Assembly: GCA_027069035.1 (NCBI GenBank)
Contig: JALXFI010000307.1
Coordinates: 1-14,462 of the forward strand
Direction of reading: 5' to 3'
DNA: 14,462 nucleotides
From: a bacterium
Lineage (GTDB): Bacteria > Desulfobacterota > GWC2-55-46 > S146-80 > JALXFI01
Shown: positions 1 to 6,172 of the stretch, piece after piece
Position numbering within the stretch: the stretch's first letter is position 1
Layout: each line of letters opens with the position of its first letter
The notes under the pieces: generated by a model
What the model saw: the letters and a program-made list of their open reading frames with translations, nothing else
The model's database searches: none
What the model was told of the DNA's origin: nothing
Position numbers and translations under genes: made by a program

Positions 1-67
1 TAAAAAGGTTTATATTTTAAATACCTATGTATTTATTGAAAAAAATGAAACAGTATTTAAAGATTGC

Positions 68-109
68 ATATAACAATATTTGTCATAAATCTGACAAATA
101 TTGTTATAT
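68..109. repeat. Perfect AT-rich hairpin with 18-bp arms
   Basis: The arm ATATAACAATATTTGTCA (68-85) is followed by a 6-nt loop TAAATC (86-91) and by its exact reverse complement (92-109). The inner part reads TTGTCA-N6-TGACAA, which has the shape of a repressor operator. The stem is AT-rich and is not followed directly by a clean T run (a short T run starts near 118), so a rho-independent terminator for an upstream gene is possible but not classical. It lies about 50 nt upstream of the -35 of the likely promoter of the next gene. The symmetry is certain; the function is unknown. Confidence 0.85.
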
Positions 110-155
110 TATCATTGGTTTTTGTCTCTTTCCTCATGCTTTATTTTGATAATGC

Positions 156-183
156 TTGACAAGTTGTGAGTATTGCATAATAC
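156..183 (+). promoter_or_regulatory. Sigma70-like promoter for the Yip1-like gene
   Basis: A perfect TTGACA -35 box (156-161) is followed after 16 nt by TAATAC (178-183); an overlapping CATAAT (176-181) is a second -10 choice. Transcription would begin near 190 and leave a leader of about 60 nt. This is the best promoter-like match I found in the window, and it is the only one in the upstream gap facing the first gene. Confidence 0.55.
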
Positions 184-252
184 TTAATACTTATCAGACC
201 TGAAGCTTCTTATTCAGAACTATATCGGCTCTCTTAAAGAGATTTTTGAAAT

Positions 253-786
253 ATGAATTTGTTTTTTAACAGAATGATAAGGGCAGCCAAACTGGATGTA
301 AGCCTTTATGAGGAAGTCGAAGGTGATAAGGATGCATTGGCACAGGCGCTTAATGTGGTAGTGCTCTCAAGCCTTGCCGCAGGATTGGGAGGGATTGTTG
401 AAGGCGGTCCGGTGATCCTGCTTATTGGGACAATTGCTTCCCTTGCAGGGTGGTTTATATGGGCGTATTTAACATATTTTATTGGCACGAGACTTCTCCC
501 TGAACCTCAAACCGAGGCCGATGTCGGTCAATTGTTAAGGACGATTGGCTTTTCAAGTTCTCCAGGTATCATCCGTGTTTTTGGTATTATCCCTGTACTT
601 GCAAAGCCTGTATTCTTGATTGCATCTGTGTGGATGTTGACGGCAATGATAATTGCGGTAAGACAGGCCCTTGATTACAGTAATACACTGCGTGCGGTGG
701 GGGTATGTGCCATAGGATGGGCGATTCAGGTTGTTGTAATAATGTTGATTGTTTCGATAATTGTAGGTTCCGGCAGTTCTGTGTAG
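253..786 (+). CDS. Yip1-like integral membrane protein
   Basis: A 177-residue inner-membrane protein. The N-terminal 30 residues are amphipathic (RMIRAAKLDVSLYEEVEGDK). Hydrophobic segments follow at about 35-50, 53-77, 110-135 and 147-171, so four or so membrane spans are likely. The opening style (short MNLF..., a charged helix, then a conserved 'AL..VVLSSLAAG' stretch) matches bacterial members of the Yip1/DUF1282 superfamily. These are common in anaerobes, and their role is not known. The start is chosen because it gives the family-like N-terminus, although the ribosome-binding site is weak (purine-rich AAAGAG about 12 nt upstream). It is the first gene downstream of the predicted promoter. 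No catalytic motif is visible. Confidence 0.75.
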   Translation: MNLFFNRMIRAAKLDVSLYEEVEGDKDALAQALNVVVLSSLAAGLGGIVEGGPVILLIGTIASLAGWFIWAYLTYFIGTRLLPEPQTEADVGQLLRTIGFSSSPGIIRVFGIIPVLAKPVFLIASVWMLTAMIIAVRQALDYSNTLRAVGVCAIGWAIQVVVIMLIVSIIVGSGSSV

Positions 787-827
787 TTTATTACTAAAGA
801 GGCTTATGCCGGTAGAGAGGTCTATCT

Positions 828-1394
828 ATGATAAAAAACATTTTTTTTATTATGACAGGTTTGTTTCTTCTTGTTTTTTGTGTGACGGGATTTAATGTCT
901 ATAGCGCATCGAATTATGGGGGGAGGAATATGAGTGTGAAATTAACGAGTCCGGCCTTTAAAGAAGGAGGTATGATACCTATACGCTATACTTGCGATGA
1001 TGCCAATGTCTCTCCACAATTAATGTGGGATGGAGCGTCTCAAGGAACCAAAAGTTTTGCTATTATTGTTGATGACCCTGATGCGCCTATGGGGACATGG
1101 GTACACTGGGTTGTGTATAATATTCCCCATAATGTAGTTGAGTTGCAGGAGAATGTACCGCCTGAAAAGACGCTTCCTGACGGAACTCTTCAGGGTACAA
1201 ATGATTTTAGAAGAATAGGTTATGGTGGTCCGTGCCCTCCGGGTGGAACTCACAGATATTTTTTTAAGATATATGCGCTTGATGCTTTTCTTAAACTTGA
1301 TGCAGGGGCTACAAAGATAGAGTTGCTAAAAGCAATGGAAGGTCATATTATATCAGAAGGCAAATTGATGGGGAAATATAGTAGAAACAGGTAA
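828..1394 (+). CDS. Exported YbhB/YbcL-type PEBP family protein
   Basis: A 188-residue phosphatidylethanolamine-binding-protein fold of the bacterial YbhB/YbcL ('Raf kinase inhibitor-like') type. Residues 1-27 form a signal peptide with a long hydrophobic core, probably cut after YSA. The PEBP signatures are all present: DDPDAP at 82-87, WVHWVVYNIP at 91-100, and the GPCPPGGTHRYFF segment from about 134, which builds the ligand pocket. Bacterial members have no agreed substrate; anion or phospholipid head-group binding in the periplasm is inferred from the family. GAGAGG (815-820) lies 7 nt before the ATG. A second in-frame ATG at 930 (residue 35), preceded by a G-rich GGGAGG, would give the cytoplasmic form of the same domain. 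The gene lies 41 nt after the Yip1-like gene and is probably co-transcribed with it. Confidence 0.88.
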   Translation: MIKNIFFIMTGLFLLVFCVTGFNVYSASNYGGRNMSVKLTSPAFKEGGMIPIRYTCDDANVSPQLMWDGASQGTKSFAIIVDDPDAPMGTWVHWVVYNIPHNVVELQENVPPEKTLPDGTLQGTNDFRRIGYGGPCPPGGTHRYFFKIYALDAFLKLDAGATKIELLKAMEGHIISEGKLMGKYSRNR

Positions 1395-1446
1395 TGTCCT
1401 TAATACCTTCTTTTTATAAATTCTAAAAAAAGGTTTTTGAAAAGTT

Positions 1447-1752
1447 ATGCTTAATATCTTAGAAAAGGTCTCATTCCTTCCTGATAAGCCCAGGAAGGAA
1501 CTCATATTTAACTCTAAGAACATGAGGGTTGTGCTTTTTAATATAGATGCGGGACAGAATGTCCCCCTTCATGTCTCGGAGTCGGAAGTCTTAATGTACC
1601 TTGTGGATGGCAAAGGGTCATTTACGGTGGGTGAGAGGACCGACCCTGTTGAGAAGGGTTCTTTCGTAGTTTGCAAAGAAAATGAACCACATGGCATGAA
1701 GGCTGATCTGTCCATGACTGTACTTGCCGTTATTTCACCTTCGCCTGCATAG
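1447..1752 (+). CDS. Small single-domain cupin protein
   Basis: A 101-residue protein that fills one cupin barrel. Motif 1 is represented by VPLHVSESEVLMYLVDGKG (39-57), where the classical HxH...E metal ligands appear only as H42 with E45/E47. Motif 2 is VEKGSFVVCKENEPHGM (68-84), with its histidine at H82. It could therefore bind a metal through an incomplete ligand set, or bind a small molecule without metal; the family does not fix a substrate. There is no signal peptide, so it should be cytoplasmic. It sits 52 nt after the PEBP gene and 43 nt before the DUF542 gene. That pairing suggests a role in metal, redox or nitrosative stress, but this is inference only. Confidence 0.8.
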   Translation: MLNILEKVSFLPDKPRKELIFNSKNMRVVLFNIDAGQNVPLHVSESEVLMYLVDGKGSFTVGERTDPVEKGSFVVCKENEPHGMKADLSMTVLAVISPSPA

Positions 1753-1795
1753 TTTGATCAAAAACACACACTAAAAGAATGAGGAGATTCTAAGA

Positions 1796-1990
1796 ATGAG
1801 CGTCCGTATTTTGAAAAGTATGACTGTTAATCAGGTGATAATGCAGTATCCTGCTTTGATACCTGTTTTTAATGAGTTTAATATCGATTCTTGTTGCGGA
1901 GGTAGTGATACTATTGAAGAGGCGGCAAAAAAGAATGGTATAGATGAGGGAAAGATTATGCGGGAGTTGAACAACAGGATAGAAGAATAG
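1796..1990 (+). CDS. Stand-alone DUF542 (RIC/ScdA N-terminal) protein
   Basis: A 64-residue protein made only of the domain found at the N-terminus of RIC proteins (ScdA/YtfE/NorA/DnrN), which help restore iron-sulfur clusters damaged by nitric oxide or peroxide. The hallmark is DSCCGG at 31-36, preceded by the 'V...YP.L..VF..F.ID' helix and followed by the 'TIEEAAKKNGID' helix. The C-terminal di-iron hemerythrin domain is absent, and no hemerythrin gene is adjacent. The Cys pair is the likely functional site. GAGGAG (1781-1786) lies 9 nt before the ATG. The size and sequence are typical for the single-domain version found in anaerobes, so this is not a truncation. Confidence 0.88.
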   Translation: MSVRILKSMTVNQVIMQYPALIPVFNEFNIDSCCGGSDTIEEAAKKNGIDEGKIMRELNNRIEE

Positions 1991-2080
1991 CAAATATTAA
2001 ATTTTTGATAGCTGCGTTATTTCCGGCACGGCGGAATAAGAAAGGTGATAACTGGTTGTGTATTACGATGAAATTGATTT

Positions 2081-2104
2081 CAAATCCCGCTATCGCGGGA
2101 TTTG
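2081..2104. repeat. Palindromic repeat, copy 1 (perfect)
   Basis: Arms CAAATCCCGC (2081-2090) and GCGGGATTTG (2095-2104) are perfectly complementary around a TATC loop. This copy is the exact reverse complement of the copy at 13139-13162. It lies in the 195-nt gap between the DUF542 gene and the beta-propeller gene, and could end transcription of the first or act as a REP-like element. The rest of this gap shows only a short 5-bp hairpin (TTCCG/CGGAA) near 2030. Confidence 0.9.
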
Positions 2105-2185
2105 GGTTCTAAATTTCCCTTGTTTTAGACAATATCTGTGTGTTATATACCCTTTTTAGTTTAGGTACATGAGAGAGGTTATAGT

Positions 2186-3817
2186 ATGAGAAAGTTACTC
2201 GCCTTATTTTTTATTTTTTTAAGTGTATTTACCATAGTCTTTTTTGCCGACAATCCTTTGTTTGCATCGGAAAAAGTGATAAAGGTGGCAATTATTCCAT
2301 GGAAACTCAATGCACCTGACAAGGTGAGCTATCTTAAAGATGCCCTTTATGATCTTACTGCCTCAAGGATTGGTATCGAAGAGAGACTTTCGGTGGTTGA
2401 AATGTCCTCTATTAAAAGGCAACTCAAGACCTATGGCAAGGAACTTGATGATGAGACCTTAATTGAGATAGGTCGTAATGTTAAAGCAGATTATGTTTTT
2501 AAAGGGAGTTTATCATTTGTAGAAGGGACCATGAGTCTTGATGTAAAGGTTTTTAAGGTTAAAGGGGAAATGAATGCTATATTTTCGGTGTCTCAGGGTA
2601 AGGGGCTTGATAGTTTTATTCCTCTTGTAGACCGTATGGCATCGGATGTAAATACAAAAATACTCCTTAACGAAGGTTTTACCCCTCAAGTCAAAACCCA
2701 TCTTGGAGCGCCTCTGTACGGAAATGTAGAAAAAACATCACAGGCGGAAAGCCTTGAGGGAGATGATTTTCTTGTTATCTCAAGGATGGCGGGACGAACC
2801 GAGAAGGTATGGAAGAGTTTGACTCTCTCTGCCGCTTTGAAGGGGGTTACGATAGGTGATTTTGATGGTGATGGCAGGAGGGAACTGGCTGTTATCGATG
2901 CGCACAACCTCTGGATATATCGCAGAATGGGCGAAGACCTTAACCTGTTGTGGAATACTGAAGAGGAATTATCTGTGGATAATCTTTTTATAGATACGGC
3001 CGATATCAATGGTAATGGAGTAAGTGAACTTTACGTTTCGGCTCTAAAAAATGATAGGCTTGCCACTTATGTTATAGAATACGATGGGAATGGCTATAAA
3101 AGGATAATCTCTGATATCCCATGGTTTTTAAGGGTGGTTGAGGCAAAAGGACAGAAGATGCTGATTGGTCAGAAAATGAGAGGTAAGAAGGTTTTCTCAG
3201 GCAGTATTAAAAATATTGTATGGAAAGGTGATCAACTGTCTGATAATATTGCTTTAGATTTGCCTCGGGGGGTTAATATATTTGGTTTTAGTTATGCTGA
3301 TTTAAATGGGTCTGTGGGTGTTGCTTCCCTTGATTTTGATGATTATTTGAGGATGTATCAAAGAGATGGTGACAAATGGGAGGAGTCGTGGAAAAGCAAA
3401 GAGCGTCTTGGGGGTACTTTGAATACTATAAAAATAGGTCCTAAAGGATTAAATGTCTCAAATTCTGATAACATAAAACTTGTGGATGTAAAGGGCAGGA
3501 TCATTTTTATTGACTTAAATAATGATGGAACTGGTGAGATTATTATAAATAAGAACATCTCAAGGATAGGCAGGTTGTTAGAAAAATTTAGAAGTTTTGA
3601 AAAAGGTGAGATAGTTGACTACGATTGGGATGGCACAAGCCTTGAAGAGAACTGGAGGACCAAGACTTTAGATGGGTATATTGCAGATTATCAGATAGAT
3701 GATGTGGACAACGATGGCGTTCAAGACCTTGTAATTGCTCTTGTAACCGATTTTAACATGATAACTAAATCTCCAAAGTCTGTTATACTGTCTTATAGAC
3801 TTGTTGCTAAAGAATGA
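2186..3817 (+). CDS. Exported TolB/CsgG-like + FG-GAP (VCBS) repeat protein
   Basis: A 543-residue exported protein. Residues 1-28 are a signal peptide ending FAS-E. Residues about 32-160 ('KVAIIPWKLNAP...', 'SVVEMSSIKRQL', 'GRNVKADYVFKGSLS') have the pattern of the TolB N-terminal/CsgG/FlgO-like alpha-beta domain, which computes or senses in the periplasm in other proteins. From about 205 there are repeats with Ca-binding-like loops typical of FG-GAP/VCBS beta-propellers: GDFDGDG (224-230), ADINGNG (272-278), DLNNDGTGE (443-451) and DDVDNDGVQD (505-514), plus a degenerate ADLNGSVG (371-378). No catalytic residues are seen. GAGAGG (2173-2178) lies 7 nt before the ATG. It is flanked by a palindromic repeat and by a tRNA, so it is probably a single-gene transcript. 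The specific role is unknown. Confidence 0.8.
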   Translation: MRKLLALFFIFLSVFTIVFFADNPLFASEKVIKVAIIPWKLNAPDKVSYLKDALYDLTASRIGIEERLSVVEMSSIKRQLKTYGKELDDETLIEIGRNVKADYVFKGSLSFVEGTMSLDVKVFKVKGEMNAIFSVSQGKGLDSFIPLVDRMASDVNTKILLNEGFTPQVKTHLGAPLYGNVEKTSQAESLEGDDFLVISRMAGRTEKVWKSLTLSAALKGVTIGDFDGDGRRELAVIDAHNLWIYRRMGEDLNLLWNTEEELSVDNLFIDTADINGNGVSELYVSALKNDRLATYVIEYDGNGYKRIISDIPWFLRVVEAKGQKMLIGQKMRGKKVFSGSIKNIVWKGDQLSDNIALDLPRGVNIFGFSYADLNGSVGVASLDFDDYLRMYQRDGDKWEESWKSKERLGGTLNTIKIGPKGLNVSNSDNIKLVDVKGRIIFIDLNNDGTGEIIINKNISRIGRLLEKFRSFEKGEIVDYDWDGTSLEENWRTKTLDGYIADYQIDDVDNDGVQDLVIALVTDFNMITKSPKSVILSYRLVAKE

Positions 3818-3858
3818 TAAAACCTGCAAACTGTATTATAAAAGCCTCTAACTTGTCG

Positions 3859-3892
3859 TATAATACTACTTCTTTATCATTAATACTACTTC
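3859..3892 (+). promoter_or_regulatory. Possible tRNA promoter with a 12-bp direct repeat
   Basis: A perfect TATAAT (3859-3864) stands 36 nt upstream of the tRNA, but no good -35 box is found at the right distance. It overlaps the first of two identical TAATACTACTTC sequences (3861-3872 and 3881-3892), repeated with a 20-bp period. The repeat may be chance duplication or a tandem -10 region. Confidence 0.35.
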
Positions 3893-3899
3893 ATAAAAC

Positions 3900-3976
3900 G
3901 GCGGTGTAGCTCAGGCGGCCAGAGCAGGGGTCTCATAAGCCCCGAGTCGGTGGTTCGAGTCCACCCACCGCCACCA
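3900..3976 (+). tRNA. tRNA with CAU anticodon, probably elongator tRNA-Met
   Basis: A full cloverleaf can be drawn. The acceptor stem is GGCGGTG (3900-3906) with CACCGCC (3966-3972), the D stem is GCTC/GAGC, and the anticodon stem is GGGGT/GCCCC around the loop CTCATAA with CAT at 3934-3936. The T arm is GGTGG-TTCGAGT-CCACC, followed by discriminator A3973 and an encoded CCA (3974-3976). The first acceptor pair is G:C, so it is not the initiator tRNA, which has an unpaired 1:72 position. A CAU anticodon could also belong to the lysidine-modified tRNA-Ile2. The overall body looks more like elongator Met, but sequence alone does not settle this. Confidence 0.93.
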
Positions 3977-4000
3977 CAAATCCAGCTATATCGGGATTTG
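3977..4000. repeat. Palindromic repeat, copy 2 (degenerate), abutting the tRNA
   Basis: This is 24 nt that match the copy at 2081-2104 at 21 positions in the same orientation. The outer arms CAAATCC and GGATTTG remain complementary, while the inner arm is broken by three changes. It begins on the base immediately after the tRNA CCA end, so it may serve as or replace the tRNA 3' trailer or terminator. Confidence 0.75.
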
Positions 4001-4038
4001 GGACAATGTCTATGTCTTTACATTTGACAATAAATTAT

Positions 4039-4055
4039 GTTTTCGAATTGAAAAC
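4039..4055. promoter_or_regulatory. Dyad GTTTTC-GAATT-GAAAAC upstream of the ABC gene
   Basis: Six-bp perfect arms lie around a 5-nt centre, 10 nt downstream of a TTGACA (4024-4029) that lacks a convincing -10 box. The symmetry and position, about 27 nt before the ABC start, would suit an operator, but the dyad is short enough to be chance. Confidence 0.3.
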
Positions 4056-4081
4056 TGAGTAAGAAGGAGAGATGATAAAAT

Positions 4082-4765
4082 ATGGGGAGTGTCCCTGGGT
4101 TTTTAAGGGTGGTGGGTTTAAAGAGGGTTTATAATCAAGGTAAGATGCCTGTAAATGCCCTGAAAGGGGTTGACTTTTCCGTGGATAAAGGGGAGTTCTC
4201 CGCGTTGGTAGGACCATCCGGTTCCGGCAAGACTACGCTTTTAAACCTTATAGGGGGGCTTGACAGGCCAACCGAAGGGAGTGTTTTTTTAGAAGAGACC
4301 GATATAACACACCTTACCGGCGGAGAACTTGCAGAGTTGAGGCTAAATAAACTCGGTTTTGTCTTTCAGGAATACAATCTTATCCCTGTGCTTACCGCAC
4401 TTGAAAACATCGAATATATAATGCTTCTTAAAGGGATTGAGAGCAGAAAGCGTAGGGAAAAGGCTCTGACCATATTAAAGGAGGTCGGACTGGAGGGCAT
4501 GGGCGATAGAAGACCAAAGGAGCTTTCGGGCGGACAGCAGCAAAGGGTTGCCGTAGCGCGCGCAATAGTCTCTGAACCCGCCATTATCCTTGCAGACGAA
4601 CCTACGGCAAACCTTGATTCAAGCACAGGCGGCGCTCTCTTAGACCTGATGAAGAAACTAAATGATAAAAAAGGCACTACCTTTATTTTTTCCACACACG
4701 ATCCCATGGTTGTGGAACGGGCAAGACGTGTAATCTACCTGAAAGATGGCTCTATTGTTTCATAA
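4082..4765 (+). CDS. LolD/MacB-type ABC transporter ATP-binding protein
   Basis: A complete 227-residue ABC ATPase, the size usual for LolD-type subunits. Walker A is GPSGSGKTT (44-52), the Q-loop is FQEYNL (95-100, Q96), the signature is LSGGQQQR (148-155), Walker B is IILADEPT (168-175), the D-loop is NLDS (177-180) and the switch histidine is H206 in STHD. These ATPases power FtsX-fold permeases that extract lipoproteins or other substrates from the inner membrane. The first ten residues (MGSVPGFLRV) are longer than the family's usual 'MI.V.GLKRVY' opening. AAGGAG (4064-4069) is 12 nt from this ATG and only 2 nt from an out-of-frame ATG at 4072, so the exact start is uncertain. No permease gene is adjacent; the next gene overlaps this one by 20 nt. 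Confidence 0.9.
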   Translation: MGSVPGFLRVVGLKRVYNQGKMPVNALKGVDFSVDKGEFSALVGPSGSGKTTLLNLIGGLDRPTEGSVFLEETDITHLTGGELAELRLNKLGFVFQEYNLIPVLTALENIEYIMLLKGIESRKRREKALTILKEVGLEGMGDRRPKELSGGQQQRVAVARAIVSEPAIILADEPTANLDSSTGGALLDLMKKLNDKKGTTFIFSTHDPMVVERARRVIYLKDGSIVS

Positions 4766-5921
4766 TCGGTTTTTGTCTGCATTGTGCCTCTCCCTTGTCT
4801 GTTTTTTTCTATATCCATCCTCTGCATTTTCCATTGAACTGTACAAAAGAGATCAAACCTCCTTTACACTCAGCGGTTCATATAAAACCATTTTGATCAA
4901 CGGAAAGACGTTGGCCGAAAATGATTTCTGGAGTGACCTTAATAGATTAAGGCTCAAATTTAACATTGAACCTGCTGATTCTTTTCTAATAAAGATTATC
5001 TATGACAATGAAGTCACCGTAGGCAGTATATTAAAAAAAGATGAGTTTATCATTGCAAAAGATAAAAAGGATAAAACACTCTTTGATCTTAACGCTCAAC
5101 CGATTGATACATCTGAAATATTGTGGAGACATTTGCTCTATCGCATATATTTTAGATACTTTAGGGAGCCGTTTAATCTTACGGTAGGCAGGCAGAGGAT
5201 TTCATGGGGGCAGGCCCGCATATGGAATCCTACGGATCTTTTTAATCCTGTAAGTCCTCTTCAGATTGAAGGTGATCAGAGGCTGGGGGTCGATGCCGTT
5301 AGTTTTGAATACTCTTTCGGAGCGCTAAGCAGTCTTAATCTTGTCTATGCCCCGGGAGACGATCAACTTAAAAGCAGTAAAGGTTTGAGACTCAGGTCAA
5401 ATCTTAAAGGTTATGACATGTCGGTGATATTCGGAGAATTCAGAGAGGATACGGTCCTTGGATTTGATTTTGCGGGCAATATCGGCGACAGCGGTTTCAG
5501 AGGTGAAGGGGTATTTACCGATAAGAGGCAAGATAGTGATTTCATTCGATTTGTTTTAAGCTGGGATTACAGCTTTCCCAACACATTATATATCTTGTTT
5601 GAATACCTTTATAATGGTGGAAATTCAGGAGCTGATGCCACTGCTTCGGTTGCAGACAGATTTAGCGGTGAGATTGTAACCAAAAACAGAAACTTTACCG
5701 CAGTGGGAGTAGGCTATGATATTACTCCTCTTTTGCGTCTTGACAGCTATGTTATATATGACATGGATGGAGAGGGCATCTTCTTTAATCCCTTTCTTAC
5801 ATACAATATTTTAAATAATGTTGATTGGACAGCCGGACTTCAGATTTTTTCCGGAGATGATAACAGTGAGTATGGTGCCCTTTCTAATGCATACTATACC
5901 TATGTAGAGTGGTTTTTTTAA
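4746..5921 (+). CDS. Outer-membrane beta-barrel (porin-like) protein
   Basis: A 391-residue protein with a signal peptide (residues 1-29, core SALCLSLVCFFLYPSSAFS). Alternating hydrophobic/polar beta-strands run to a C-terminal aromatic ending YVEWFF, as expected for a barrel assembled by the BAM complex. A well-preserved segment, TVGRQRISWGQARIWNPTDL (146-165), recalls DUF1302-like and related barrels found with LolA-like proteins and LolD/FtsX-type transporters in deltaproteobacteria. The start lies inside the end of the ATPase gene (20-nt overlap), which implies translational coupling; no strong independent ribosome-binding site is seen. The substrate is unknown; export or surface delivery of a lipid or lipoprotein cargo together with the ATPase is an inference from neighbourhood. 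Confidence 0.78.
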   Translation: MALLFHNRFLSALCLSLVCFFLYPSSAFSIELYKRDQTSFTLSGSYKTILINGKTLAENDFWSDLNRLRLKFNIEPADSFLIKIIYDNEVTVGSILKKDEFIIAKDKKDKTLFDLNAQPIDTSEILWRHLLYRIYFRYFREPFNLTVGRQRISWGQARIWNPTDLFNPVSPLQIEGDQRLGVDAVSFEYSFGALSSLNLVYAPGDDQLKSSKGLRLRSNLKGYDMSVIFGEFREDTVLGFDFAGNIGDSGFRGEGVFTDKRQDSDFIRFVLSWDYSFPNTLYILFEYLYNGGNSGADATASVADRFSGEIVTKNRNFTAVGVGYDITPLLRLDSYVIYDMDGEGIFFNPFLTYNILNNVDWTAGLQIFSGDDNSEYGALSNAYYTYVEWFF

Positions 5922-5928
5922 AATTAAC

Positions 5929-5955
5929 CAAATCCTGTCTCAATAGCGGGGTTTG
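5929..5955. repeat. Palindromic repeat, copy 3 (degenerate, 27 nt)
   Basis: Arms CAAATCC (5929-5935) and GGGTTTG (5949-5955) pair with one T:G wobble. The right part, ATAGCGGG then TTTGAAAT with one change between them, matches the copy at 13139 in the same orientation and continues 4 nt past the palindrome. The middle is altered and 3 nt longer. It starts 8 nt after the barrel gene's stop. The rest of the 251-nt gap to the next gene holds only the dyad and weak promoter listed separately. Confidence 0.6.
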
Positions 5956-6013
5956 AAATGAAATTAATCTCCTCTTAACCGATTTTTAATCTAATATTGA
6001 TATGATATAAGAT

Positions 6014-6064
6014 GTTCAAAAAGTGAACGAATTCTCTTGACGGGTTTGCTCCCCTTTTGATAAA
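6014..6064 (+). promoter_or_regulatory. Possible promoter and operator of the polysaccharide operon
   Basis: A dyad GTTCA-N5-TGAAC (6014-6028) lies 8 nt upstream of TTGACG (6037-6042), which is followed after 16 nt by GATAAA (6059-6064). The implied leader is about 100 nt. The -10 is a weak match, so the assignment rests mainly on position: this is the only sizeable gap ahead of the seven-gene block. The dyad could be a site for the operon's own regulator. Confidence 0.3.
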
Positions 6065-6172
6065 TATGTTTACGAGTTCAACTATATATTTTACCGTTGC
6101 TTTTATGAAAAGACATGAGGATTTGGATGTAAGGTATTCTTTTGCGAAGATTGTGGTTTAAAGAGAAACAAC

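Noticed and set aside
3861..3892. Two 12-bp direct repeats as a possible CRISPR or iteron array
   Set aside because: There are only two units with an 8-nt gap, no further copies and no cas or rep gene nearby.
3900..4000. tRNA-linked integration site (attachment site) for a mobile element
   Set aside because: No integrase, no direct repeat of the tRNA 3' end and no element boundary is visible in the window.
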